Part shown: positions 11,028 to 18,195 of the stretch, in pieces
How positions within the stretch are numbered: position 1 is the first letter of the stretch
How the letters are laid out: every line of letters begins with the position of its first letter
NCBI GenBank assembly: GCA_045630965.1
Contig: JAZQTU010000011.1
Coordinates: 1-19,466, forward strand
Origin: HGM04593 sp045630965
GTDB lineage: Bacteria > Bacteroidota > Bacteroidia > Bacteroidales > Bacteroidaceae
DNA: 19,466 bases
Direction of reading: 5' to 3'
The notes under the pieces: model-generated
Told to the model about the DNA's origin: nothing
The model's database searches: none
The model's input: only the letters and a program-made list of their open reading frames with translations
Program-made: the position numbers and the translations under genes

Positions 11028-11675
11028 ATGGCAACCGATTCAGTATTTGCTGTGCTTTCTACAATAGATTGTAAGGGGCATATTGAAAAGAAGAAGGACT
11101 TGTCCTACCTCTCTTGGGCTTGGGCTTGGCAGATCCTCAAAGAGAAGTTTCCTACAGCCTTCTATACCATCTATGAAAATAAAGATGGCCTGAACTACCA
11201 TACCGATGGTAAGACTTGTTGGGTTAAGACTGGAGTGACGGTAGAGGGGATTGAACACATAGAGTATCTTCCTATCATGGACTACCGCAATGCTAGTATT
11301 CCAGTTGATAAAGTAGTCAGTACGGATGTCAACAAGACAATACAGAGGTCGTTGACCAAAGCCGTAGCCCGCCATGGACTCGGACTCTATATCTACGCGG
11401 GCGAGGATATCCCCGACCCACACGATGATGAGTTGAGAGCAATGGTTCATGCGTACTCTCAACCTACTCGGACTTCGAATTCAAATCCCAATAAGCAGGA
11501 GCCAGCACCAGCCAAGGCAAAGATAACGATGGATCAGAACCACAAGGGATGGAAGAAGATGTGCGATGCAGTAGTTGCTGGTGAGTACACGATTGAGCAG
11601 ATTAAAGGAATGTACGACCTTCCTAACTATGCAGAGTCTGCACTGAAAGATTATGTAACAGCTAATGCACTTTAA
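11028..11675 (+). CDS. Sak3/DUF1071-like single-strand annealing protein
   Basis: I start at ATG 11028, 1 nt after the preceding stop; the frame extends upstream to 10989 only through the neighbouring gene. The 215-residue protein has KKDLSYLSWAWAWQILKEKFP (about 22-42) and a later block DVNKTIQRSLTKAVARHGLGLYIYAGED (about 103-130). These are the hallmarks of the DUF1071/Sak3 family of phage annealing proteins in the Erf/Rad52-like group, which bind ssDNA and catalyse recombination. A Pro/Asn/Lys linker (about 145-170) leads to a small C-terminal helical domain. Position beside Gp157 and the replication genes supports the role. Confidence 0.8.
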   Translation: MATDSVFAVLSTIDCKGHIEKKKDLSYLSWAWAWQILKEKFPTAFYTIYENKDGLNYHTDGKTCWVKTGVTVEGIEHIEYLPIMDYRNASIPVDKVVSTDVNKTIQRSLTKAVARHGLGLYIYAGEDIPDPHDDELRAMVHAYSQPTRTSNSNPNKQEPAPAKAKITMDQNHKGWKKMCDAVVAGEYTIEQIKGMYDLPNYAESALKDYVTANAL

Positions 11676-11677
11676 CA

Positions 11678-12304
11678 ATGGAAAGCATTTATAAACTGAC
11701 TGGTCGTGCTGCTGAAGCCGCGGCACGATACAACGAGATTCAATCCGAGTTTGAGGACATGATGGAAGAAAATGGTGGCGAACTCAATGAAGAGTCACAG
11801 GATCTCATCGACAAGATGGATGAACTGACATCCATTCAAGAACAGATTAAGGAAGATATCCTTGCATATCCTGATGAGTATGCAGCCTGGTACAAGAATG
11901 TGGAAGCAGAGAAGAAAGCCGCTGAAGCCGCTCTAAAGGCATTCAAGGAGGCGCAGAAAGTCGCAATCGCAAAGTATGAGTCTGCTGTCAAGAGACTTGA
12001 AAACAGGATGGCTTGGATTAAGGAGAGCATCGGGGTGGCTATGGACTATGCATCCGTAGCCAAGTTGGATAAGAAGTCTAGACCCAATGCTCTGTTCAGT
12101 CTCTACTTCCAGGAGAGCAAGTCCATTGAGGTGGATGAGACTCTCGCTCTCAAGGACTATCAGGATGCTATCGATTGCTTCCTTGTAAACCTTCCAGAAT
12201 GGCTTTCATTTGAGCCTAAAATCAAGAAGGATGCTCTCAAGAAGGCAGAGGAGTTACCGCAGGGATTCGAACGCAAAACAAGCCGTTCTTTGCAGATTCG
12301 ATAG
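11678..12304 (+). CDS. Gp157-like phage protein
   Basis: A 208-residue, strongly helical protein. Residues 1-70 are acidic (EDMMEENGGELNEESQDL), 75-120 form a Lys/Ala/Glu coiled coil (EKKAAEAALKAFKEAQKVAIAKYESAVKRLE), and the C-terminal part carries the recognisable FSLYFQESKSIEV and KKAEELPQGFE...LQIR ending of the Siphovirus Gp157 family. These proteins are usually next to annealing proteins or replication genes; one member was linked to phage resistance in Streptococcus, but the molecular role is unclear. It begins 2 nt after the annealing-protein stop. Confidence 0.75.
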   Translation: MESIYKLTGRAAEAAARYNEIQSEFEDMMEENGGELNEESQDLIDKMDELTSIQEQIKEDILAYPDEYAAWYKNVEAEKKAAEAALKAFKEAQKVAIAKYESAVKRLENRMAWIKESIGVAMDYASVAKLDKKSRPNALFSLYFQESKSIEVDETLALKDYQDAIDCFLVNLPEWLSFEPKIKKDALKKAEELPQGFERKTSRSLQIR

Positions 12305-12307
12305 CAT

Positions 12308-12739
12308 ATGAAACTTATGGTCATCAATACTCCTCGCGGATTCGTTCCCTATGGGGATGATGACTATGAGGAGAAGCAGAAACTGAAACTTGGCGAAACC
12401 TATTCGGTGGAGATTAAGGTCGTAAGGAACCTCGATTTCCACCGAAAGTATTTTGCCTTGATCTCATATGCTTGGGAGTTCCTTACTGAAGCAGAGGTTG
12501 AGACATTCAAGACCAAGGAGAACTTCAGAAAGTACCTAGAGATATCGGCAGGGCATTGCGAGGTTATCTATCATCCAAGACTACAGGAGTTCGTTGAAAT
12601 CCCCAAGTCTATCTCCTTTGGGAAGATGGACAATACGGCATTTGACGGGCTATACAGAAGAGTCAAGGATGTTATCTTCTCCATCATTGGTGGGAGAGTA
12701 AGTGAAGCGGAGTTTGAAAGACTATTATTAGATTTTTGA
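12308..12739 (+). CDS. DUF1367-like phage protein
   Basis: A 143-residue protein opening MKLMVINTPRGFVPYGDDDYEEKQKLKLGETYSVEIKVVRN, then FHRKYFALISYAWEFL (about 44-60) and a C-terminal segment FGKMDNTAFDGLYRRVKDVIFSIIGG. The GDxxxVEIKxxRNxxFHRKYFAL pattern is that of the DUF1367 family found in phage replication/recombination blocks near NinB-type proteins. A nucleic-acid-related role is likely but unproven. It begins 3 nt after the Gp157-like gene and is followed 1 nt later by the initiator. Confidence 0.68.
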   Translation: MKLMVINTPRGFVPYGDDDYEEKQKLKLGETYSVEIKVVRNLDFHRKYFALISYAWEFLTEAEVETFKTKENFRKYLEISAGHCEVIYHPRLQEFVEIPKSISFGKMDNTAFDGLYRRVKDVIFSIIGGRVSEAEFERLLLDF

Positions 12740-12740
12740 T

Positions 12741-13472
12741 ATGACAGGATGGATTAAGATATATAGAGACTTGCAAGACCATTGGTTGGCGCAGGATATG
12801 GAAAAGTTGGGGAGATGGACATCTCTTCTCTTGATGGCTACTCACGAAGACAAAAAAGTCCTTGTAGGAAACCAGTTAATCGAGATCAAGAGAGGTCAAC
12901 TTATAGCCAGTAACTCTTTCCTCGCAGAGAGGTGGAAAATAAGCGAACGCTCTGTTCTTCGTTTTTTAGATTTGCTAGAAAGTGACTCAATGTTGCACCG
13001 ATGTACGCACCGAAAGGTAACCATCTTAACTATCTGTAATTACGACAGTTATCAAGAGAAACGCAAGAGTAAGGTAACCAATACCTGCACCGATGAAGCA
13101 CCGATAGCGCACCGAAAGGTAACCGAACTAAAGAATATAGAAGAAGATAAAGAAATAAATAATACTAACTCCGCGCGTACGCACGAGGGAAAGTTTATTT
13201 CTTGGGATGCTGCAAGAGAGCGAGAGTTCTACAACTCGTTCAAGGGTAGATCCGCTTATCTTCCGATGGCTACAGCAGTCGGCAAGTCGGGTAAGGATGT
13301 CGTTGCTCTTCTTGATGTCTATATGGCTACCAGAGAAGTCATCAACAGAGGTCACAAGGATTATAACGAGTTTGTCAGTCTGTTCAAGTGGCATATTGAA
13401 AACAACAAGATAAAGTTACACGAACAGCCACAGCAGAAGAAATCTAAAAACATTCTAGAGATGTATGGCTAG
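12741..13472 (+). CDS. Phage replication initiator, winged-helix protein
   Basis: A 243-residue protein. Residues 1-105 carry the N-terminal part of Bacteroidetes phage initiators (GWIKIYRDLQDHWLAQD; then IKRGQLIASNSFLAERWKISERSVLRFLDLLE, a winged HTH at about 49-81; NYDSYQEKRKSK). Residues 105-150 are a hydrophilic linker, and 150-243 form a helical C-terminal domain (SWDAAREREFYNSFKGRSAYLPMATAVGKSGKD) likely to contact the helicase. The next gene is DnaB and starts within this gene's last codons (13465), so the pair probably acts as initiator and helicase. The linker DNA carries origin-like iterons. Confidence 0.78.
   Translation: MTGWIKIYRDLQDHWLAQDMEKLGRWTSLLLMATHEDKKVLVGNQLIEIKRGQLIASNSFLAERWKISERSVLRFLDLLESDSMLHRCTHRKVTILTICNYDSYQEKRKSKVTNTCTDEAPIAHRKVTELKNIEEDKEINNTNSARTHEGKFISWDAAREREFYNSFKGRSAYLPMATAVGKSGKDVVALLDVYMATREVINRGHKDYNEFVSLFKWHIENNKIKLHEQPQQKKSKNILEMYG
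12995..13172 (+). other. Candidate replication origin inside the initiator gene
   Basis: GCACCGA occurs five times: 12995, 13007, 13087, 13098 and 13109 (spacings 12, 80, 11 and 11). AAGGTAACC occurs at 13014, 13071 and 13116. The 17-mer CGCACCGAAAGGTAACC is perfect at 13006 and 13108. The final cluster is followed by an AT-rich stretch (about 13130-13170). The layout of iterons then an AT-rich unwinding region inside the initiator gene copies lambda ori in O. An 11-nt step is out of codon phase, arguing for DNA-level function. Confidence 0.6.
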
Positions 13473-14835
13473 GCAACAGAACACAATAACGATAAGCGAG
13501 TATCCGTTACCTGACTCACTCTCTACGGAGATTCAGGTAATCGCGGACATAATCTCCTTACCGGAGACGCTAGTGGATGCGGAAAGGACAATCTCGCCTG
13601 ATATGTTCACGGATGAGAAATGCAGGGATGCCTATCATGCTCTCAAGGGGATGGCAAAGGACGGAATGACTATTGACTTGCCTTCGGCTTTCGGTAGAAT
13701 AGACCGAGAGCTTATACAGAAGGGTGTCATCCCTATGATGAGCAATGTCGGTGGAGCGGTAACTGCTTTCCAGCACTACGCTACCTTGAAGAACTTTCAC
13801 ATCAAGCGCAAGTGCTACTTCAAGGCTATGGACTTACTGATGGGTTCAGTAAGCTCTAATGTCTCTGCCGAAGACCTCATCGGTCAAGCCGGGCAATTCG
13901 CAGATAATCTTCGCAAGGAGATAGATGCTGACAAGGGAACGCAACACATCTCTGCCGTACTGAATGAACTGGGAGAGCAAGTGGAGGAGACAATGAAGAA
14001 CAGAGCGGAGGGAAAGGTGTTGAGAGTTCCTACGGGATTCTACTCACTTGACTATGCTACTTACGGAGGATTCAACGCAGGTAACCTTGTCATCCTTGCT
14101 GCAAGACCATCAGTCGGAAAGACAGCGATAATGCTCCAAATGGCAAAAGCAGCGGCATTGCACGGAAAGGCGGTCAATCTCTTCAATCTAGAGATGACCA
14201 ACACCGAGTTGGCACAGAGATTCCTCTTCTCAACGGAACTTGTCACTCCGGTGCAGATGGCGAGGGGAGAGATAGAGTGGACGGCTTTCGAGTCTGCGTC
14301 AGCGCAGTTCGCCAGCAAGCCTATCTACCTCAACGACTCTGCATCCACGGCTGATGAGATCATAGCGAGGATAATGCTGAATGTCCAGGCAAAGAAATGC
14401 GACATCGCGTTCATTGACTACCTCGGACTTATCAGCATGGGTTCAAAGGCTCCGCTCCATCAGGCTATCGCGGAAACGACAAAACGGCTGAAGCAGACAG
14501 CGAAGATATGCAAGATTCCTATCGTGCTTCTCTGTCAGCTCAACCGAGCAAGCGCATCAGAGAACCGCTCCCCGATGCTCTATGACCTCCGAGACTCCGG
14601 CAGTATCGAACAGGATGCTGACATAGTGCTGATGCTAGAGAGAGCAAGCACTAGCGAGGATGGTAGGGATGTGAGTATGTGGATTCGCAAGAACCGACAA
14701 GGCAAGGCTGGAGACTACAAGGTGGATGTGGAGGGTAATGAGACATTCACCGCATTCAAGGACAAGAATGATCCGACACCTCCTCCGCCTGAATATTTGA
14801 ACGATGAGTTTAACGATAACGATATTCCGTTTTGA
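13465..14835 (+). CDS. dnaB: Replicative DnaB-like helicase
   Basis: A 456-residue hexameric helicase. The N-terminal domain (about 15-125) carries DPLL-like features (IISLPETLVDAERTISPDMF), and the C-terminal RecA-like domain begins near 190. Walker A is ARPSVGKT (213-220), Walker B is CDIAFIDYLGLI (312-323), LLCQLNR (355-361) follows, and the arginine-finger region is around MWIRKNRQGKAG. Length is normal. The frame starts at ATG 13465, overlapping the end of the initiator gene. The last residues NDEFNDNDIPF form an acidic tip with an IPF end, as in bacterial SSB proteins, which is unusual for a helicase. It would unwind the phage fork. Confidence 0.92.
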   Translation: MARQQNTITISEYPLPDSLSTEIQVIADIISLPETLVDAERTISPDMFTDEKCRDAYHALKGMAKDGMTIDLPSAFGRIDRELIQKGVIPMMSNVGGAVTAFQHYATLKNFHIKRKCYFKAMDLLMGSVSSNVSAEDLIGQAGQFADNLRKEIDADKGTQHISAVLNELGEQVEETMKNRAEGKVLRVPTGFYSLDYATYGGFNAGNLVILAARPSVGKTAIMLQMAKAAALHGKAVNLFNLEMTNTELAQRFLFSTELVTPVQMARGEIEWTAFESASAQFASKPIYLNDSASTADEIIARIMLNVQAKKCDIAFIDYLGLISMGSKAPLHQAIAETTKRLKQTAKICKIPIVLLCQLNRASASENRSPMLYDLRDSGSIEQDADIVLMLERASTSEDGRDVSMWIRKNRQGKAGDYKVDVEGNETFTAFKDKNDPTPPPPEYLNDEFNDNDIPF

Positions 14836-14836
14836 T

Positions 14837-15049
14837 ATGAACAAGATACTTTTTGAAAGAGACTGGGGATTCCTCAATGGGCAAGTGTCCAAGTACAAGT
14901 TTGACATTCTGCCGAGGTTTACGATTACCACTACACCTCATATGCTGGAAATCAACATCGGTATCTTCTGCTTCCATCTGTGGTTAACGATTTTCAGTGA
15001 TGTTATGCAAGAATTCAACCGCAGAAACAGAGAGACAAGAGAGCAATAA
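14837..15049 (+). CDS. Hypothetical protein, 70 residues
   Basis: I start at ATG 14837 (MNKILFERDWGFLNGQVSKYKF), which follows the helicase stop by 1 nt; the longer frame to 14804 overlaps the helicase C-terminus. There is a mixed beta/hydrophobic middle (HMLEINIGIFCFHLWLTIFSDV) that could be one membrane-associated helix, and a basic end (EFNRRNRETREQ). No family recognised. It is the last gene before the 15050-15157 gap, which holds the short hairpin GATAA/TTATC and no gene. Confidence 0.55.
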   Translation: MNKILFERDWGFLNGQVSKYKFDILPRFTITTTPHMLEINIGIFCFHLWLTIFSDVMQEFNRRNRETREQ

Positions 15050-15157
15050 CTTGGCAATAGCCTTAAAATGCATTATTCCTCGCCCTCTAACAAGACTTCT
15101 CCCTTGGGATGATAAATCCTTATCAGAACGACTTTTAATTGAAAATAGATAGGTTTT

Positions 15158-15322
15158 ATGGATTTATTAGATTCCGAGGTTGCAAGAATACGCAGACTCC
15201 TTTGGGAGATAAAGCGAGAGACCCACGGCAAGAGTCGTGGGCTTTTTATTGACAATACAGTAGATAAAATCAGTCTCCTTCTCCGAAAGGCAGAACGGAG
15301 ACATAAAAAAGTTTCAAAATGA
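15158..15322 (+). CDS. Small basic protein, 54 residues
   Basis: ATG 15158 opens MDLLDSEVARIRRLLWEIKR...RKAERRHKKVSK, a basic helical peptide rich in Arg/Lys. It is supported by its ATGA overlap with the ParB-like gene at 15319, the junction used repeatedly in this phage. No family recognised. A strong terminator hairpin (15222-15250) lies inside the coding sequence, so the gene may instead be a short leader, or its mRNA may be subject to attenuation. Confidence 0.5.
   Translation: MDLLDSEVARIRRLLWEIKRETHGKSRGLFIDNTVDKISLLLRKAERRHKKVSK
15222..15250 (+). terminator. Intragenic intrinsic terminator
   Basis: CCCACG (15222-15227) pairs with CGTGGG (15236-15241) around an 8-nt loop, then C and TTTTTATT. 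It lies within the 54-residue ORF and would end the replication operon transcript from upstream, or attenuate expression of the ParB-like gene block. Confidence 0.75.
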
Positions 15323-16149
15323 ATTTCTCAATCAAACCAATGCTAGTGACTCCAAAGTATGCGGAGGAACTGCTCAAGATGAACACTAACAACAGAAAGG
15401 TTAGACAGGCAAAGATTGACAGCCTTGCAGAATCAATGAAGAAGGGCGAGTGGGAACTCTCCAACGATGCAATTGTTATTTCAGAGGGCAATGTGCTTTT
15501 GAATGGACAGCACCGACTTCTCGCAGTCGTTAAGTCGGGTGTACCTTGCAACTTCATCATCTACACTGGCGCACCTGACTCCGCATTCGGAATTATGGAC
15601 ACTCCAGCACTCCGATCTCTTGCTGATGTGGTTCAGCATAAGGGAGAAGCCAACCATACTAATACAGCGGCAACTGTGAATAAGTTGGCATTATTGCTCG
15701 CAGATCACGAGAACGGATATGAAACAACGTACAGGTTCTCAAGGAGTCTTATACATACAAGAAAGGAACTTATCGACCTCTACGAACGCTATACTAATGA
15801 TATTAGCTATTGGCTCAAAGAATGTAGATGTATATACCAAACCAATATACAGATTGTTCCTCTCGCCACAATGGTAAGTTTTGCAGTATTCTTGAATAGC
15901 GTTCTTCTCCATTCGGAGGAAAACATCCTTGCTTTCTACAAGGAGCTGTTAGTGGATGGCGCATGTAAAAACTCCACTATCCTATACGCTAGAAAGAAAT
16001 TCCTCCGTCACAAGATGAAGGTCGAGACCATGAGACAGGAAGACTTTTTACGATATATCATCCGTGCTTGGAATGACTTTATTCTTGGCAAGCAGGTTCA
16101 GATCATCAAGACCAATGAGGATGCTTTCCGTTACATTAAACCAGTTTAG
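15319..16149 (+). CDS. ParB/sulfiredoxin-fold phage protein
   Basis: A 276-residue protein with the ParB N-terminal-like pattern: MNFSIKPMLVTPKYAEELLKM, then NRKVRQAKIDSLAESMKKGEWELSNDAIVI, then EGNVLLNGQHRLLAVVKSG (about 56-74). NGQHRL (62-67) is the ParB/Srx box. The remainder is helical with no HTH recognised. In phages such proteins can be DNA-binding, nuclease or nucleotide-processing proteins, and the sequence alone does not decide. An AAAAGTTTCAAAA copy (15307) precedes the start, which is overlapped by the stop of the small ORF (ATGA). Confidence 0.7.
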   Translation: MNFSIKPMLVTPKYAEELLKMNTNNRKVRQAKIDSLAESMKKGEWELSNDAIVISEGNVLLNGQHRLLAVVKSGVPCNFIIYTGAPDSAFGIMDTPALRSLADVVQHKGEANHTNTAATVNKLALLLADHENGYETTYRFSRSLIHTRKELIDLYERYTNDISYWLKECRCIYQTNIQIVPLATMVSFAVFLNSVLLHSEENILAFYKELLVDGACKNSTILYARKKFLRHKMKVETMRQEDFLRYIIRAWNDFILGKQVQIIKTNEDAFRYIKPV

Positions 16150-16151
16150 TT

Positions 16152-16361
16152 ATGAAAGAGAGAGATTCACAGTGCAAGACCATCTTGGAATATCTGAAAG
16201 AGGGTCACTCAATCACGCAGATTGAAGCATCGGACAAGTTCAGGATAACAAGACTTGCCGCAAGGATTTCCGACCTCAAGAAGAGAGGATACGACATCGT
16301 GAGCGAAGAGGTTGGTAAGGGTTTCGGTAGGTATGTAAGGTATCATTTGGCTTATGAGTAA
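16152..16361 (+). CDS. Small winged-HTH DNA-binding protein
   Basis: A 69-residue protein with a HTH covering almost the whole chain: CKTILEYLKEGHSITQIEASDKFRITRLAARISDLKKRGYDIVSE, with a wing-like end (GKGFGRYVRYHLAYE). This resembles the HTH domain used by phage replication and regulatory proteins (helix-turn-helix_8 type). It starts 2 nt after the ParB-like gene and overlaps the radical SAM gene by 8 nt. Confidence 0.68.
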   Translation: MKERDSQCKTILEYLKEGHSITQIEASDKFRITRLAARISDLKKRGYDIVSEEVGKGFGRYVRYHLAYE

Positions 16362-17262
16362 GATTGGGTTAGTGGATGTGGATGGTCACAACTTTCCAAA
16401 CTTTGCCTTGATGAAAATCTCTGCTTATCACAAGAGTCTTGGTGATAAAGTGGAATGGGTTGACCCAATGTTCGGGGGGGGGTATGACAAAGTCTATATG
16501 AGCAAGATATTCACATTCACTCCCGACTATCCATACGAATTTGACTGCGAGGTTATAAAGGGCGGCACTGGCTATGATGTCAAGAGCCGCCTTTCTTGTG
16601 AGATAGAGTCAAGTTCTGCGATGGACTACAGCATCTATCCTGGCTGCAACTATAGCATTCAGTTCTTCAGTAGAGGATGCATCAGAAAGTGTCCGTTCTG
16701 CCTTGTAAGGGATAAAGAGGGGTACATTCATCCCGTTGATCCAGTAGACTTGAATCCCAAAGGAGAGTGGATTGAGGTTCTTGACAACAACTTCTTCGCT
16801 AATCCCAATTGGAAAGATGCTGTTGACTATCTCCTTGAGACCAATCAGCCAGTCAAGTTGCACGGAGTTGACATCAGGATAATGACCGAGGAACAAGCCT
16901 ATTGGCTGAACAAGATGAAGCTGAAAGGCAATACGCATATTGCTTGGGATTTACCGACACTTGACTTGACTGATAAGTTGAGAGAGGTTACCAAGTACAT
17001 CAAACCTCACAAGTTGACTTGCTATGTTCTGATAGGCTACAACTCTACAGTTGAGCAGGATTTATTCAGGATAAAGACACTATGGGAGTTCGGCATCCAT
17101 CCGTTCGTTCAGCCTTATAGGGATTATGAGAACAAGAGAGTGCCGACTCAATATGAGAAAGACTTGGCAAGATGGTGTAATAACAAGTTCATCTTCAAGT
17201 CTTGTGATTTTAAGGACTATGAGCCTCGCAAGGGGTTCAAATGTAAAGAGTATTTGAAATGA
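16354..17262 (+). CDS. Radical SAM protein
   Basis: A 302-residue protein with C109-X3-C113-X2-C116 (GCIRKCPFC), the cluster motif that binds a 4Fe-4S cluster and S-adenosylmethionine. The N-terminus (KIGLVDVDGHNFPNFALMKISAYHKSLGD) looks like a cobalamin-binding-type flavodoxin fold, as in B12-dependent or MiaB-like radical SAM enzymes. After the cluster come barrel-like segments (VLDNNFFANP, KLHGVDIRIM, AWDLPTLDLTDKL). The substrate is unknown. A 9-G tract (16484-16492) lies inside the N-terminal part and reads GGG in frame. The end KCKEYLK shares a 19-nt DNA repeat with a Cys-rich gene at 17899. Confidence 0.82.
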   Translation: MSKIGLVDVDGHNFPNFALMKISAYHKSLGDKVEWVDPMFGGGYDKVYMSKIFTFTPDYPYEFDCEVIKGGTGYDVKSRLSCEIESSSAMDYSIYPGCNYSIQFFSRGCIRKCPFCLVRDKEGYIHPVDPVDLNPKGEWIEVLDNNFFANPNWKDAVDYLLETNQPVKLHGVDIRIMTEEQAYWLNKMKLKGNTHIAWDLPTLDLTDKLREVTKYIKPHKLTCYVLIGYNSTVEQDLFRIKTLWEFGIHPFVQPYRDYENKRVPTQYEKDLARWCNNKFIFKSCDFKDYEPRKGFKCKEYLK

Positions 17263-17501
17263 GCAAGATAAAGTTTGCCGAAATAGAAGGCATTTCTTGT
17301 TGGACAATATGCAAGGATGTTCCGAAGCAACTCCTTCAAGAATACCACTCTGACCGCGCTATGGTGGGAAGTACATTTTGCAGAAAGAAGTGCCCTCACT
17401 TTAAGAGAGCATTCAAATTTCTTTTCTGGACGGTTGTAATCTGCGACCTTAAACAAACTGACCGAGTAACAGAACCGTATTGGTATGAAACAACCGAGTA
17501 G
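17259..17501 (+). CDS. Hypothetical Cys-containing protein, 80 residues
   Basis: Begins within the radical SAM stop (AAATGAGC) with MSKIKFAEIEGISCWTICKDVPK. It has cysteines at 14 and 18, the cluster FCRKKCPHF (about 41-49), a hydrophobic FKFLFWTVVICDL and an acidic end (TEPYWYETTE). It may bind a metal and perhaps act with the radical SAM enzyme; this is inference. No family recognised. Confidence 0.58.
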   Translation: MSKIKFAEIEGISCWTICKDVPKQLLQEYHSDRAMVGSTFCRKKCPHFKRAFKFLFWTVVICDLKQTDRVTEPYWYETTE

Positions 17502-17745
17502 GATTATTTACGGTGGCAGAGGGAAAGGCAAGATGATGGATGCTGAAGAGTGGCTAAAAACCTTGCCCAAGGAGGTAAGAGAGAAGGTCATCGTAGTTAA
17601 GGCTTCTGACCCAGTACCCGAATTGAGGGGTAATAAACTCCCAAGGATTGTTGACTATGATATGATGGAAAGATCTGAACTAATATGGGAATTTTGGGAA
17701 GAAATTCTTCCTGCTTTAAAGAGTAAAAGAAATGAAATGCCATAG
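17485..17745 (+). CDS. Hypothetical protein with P-loop-like GGRGKGK
   Basis: Starts inside the previous gene at 17485, with MKQPSRIIYGGRGKGKMMDAEEW. G10-x4-G15-K16 fits GxxxxGK, but the next residue is Met rather than Ser/Thr, and at 86 residues it is too short for a complete ATPase fold. The rest is helical and acidic. Phages carry short nucleotide-binding-like proteins of this size, but the function here is unknown. Confidence 0.55.
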   Translation: MKQPSRIIYGGRGKGKMMDAEEWLKTLPKEVREKVIVVKASDPVPELRGNKLPRIVDYDMMERSELIWEFWEEILPALKSKRNEMP

Positions 17746-17899
17746 TTGTAAGTTCTTCGGAAAGATGAAGACAAGGAAATACGATGGAGTCTGTTGTAAG
17801 TTCTGGGCATCCGTGAAAAATGATGACATCTGTCGTGATGAAAAAAGAACGGAAATGGAACGAAGAAGACTTAAAGGAACTAAAGAGTATTTGAAATGA
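17732..17899 (+). CDS. Small Cys-rich protein, 55 residues
   Basis: ATG 17732 opens MKCHSCKFFGKMKTRKYDGVCCKFW, overlapping the end of the preceding gene. It has C3, C6, C21, C22 and C34, consistent with a zinc-binding or iron-sulfur mini-domain, then a basic helical tail. The TGA stop overlaps the next ATG (ATGA). Its last 19 nt, TAAAGAGTATTTGAAATGA, are identical to the end of the radical SAM gene (17244-17262). It is probably real because of its cysteines and both overlaps. Confidence 0.62.
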   Translation: MKCHSCKFFGKMKTRKYDGVCCKFWASVKNDDICRDEKRTEMERRRLKGTKEYLK

Positions 17900-18195
17900 A
17901 AGAGTTAAGCAATGATAAAGGATTCCTAATCCTTGAAGTCAGCAGAGAAGAACTGATGTTAGCATTATGGTGTCACGGGACCATAGGCGTTTGCGATAGC
18001 TGTTTAGAAAAACCAGATAAAGGATACTATATAGCTGCCTTGAATCAATGGTTCTGCCAAGATTGCTTTGAAGATTGGTATGCAAAAGCCAGAAGATATC
18101 AAGAAGATATACCTATTGAGGAGAGGAATTACAAGCATTTCAAGGAAATATTATCGAGAATAAATGTATTCAGTTTTGAACCTGATTTTAACTGA
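17896..18195 (+). CDS. Small zinc-ribbon-like protein, 99 residues
   Basis: Starts in an ATGA overlap with the preceding gene. C33-x2-C36 and C54-x2-C57 form a classic CxxC...CxxC zinc knuckle (VCDSCLEKPDKGYYIAALNQ, then WFCQDC), with helical segments on each side (MKELSNDKGFLILEVSREE; EDWYAKARRYQEDIP). It is probably a nucleic-acid- or protein-binding accessory protein; no family recognised. Its end overlaps the next gene (18195). Confidence 0.62.
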   Translation: MKELSNDKGFLILEVSREELMLALWCHGTIGVCDSCLEKPDKGYYIAALNQWFCQDCFEDWYAKARRYQEDIPIEERNYKHFKEILSRINVFSFEPDFN

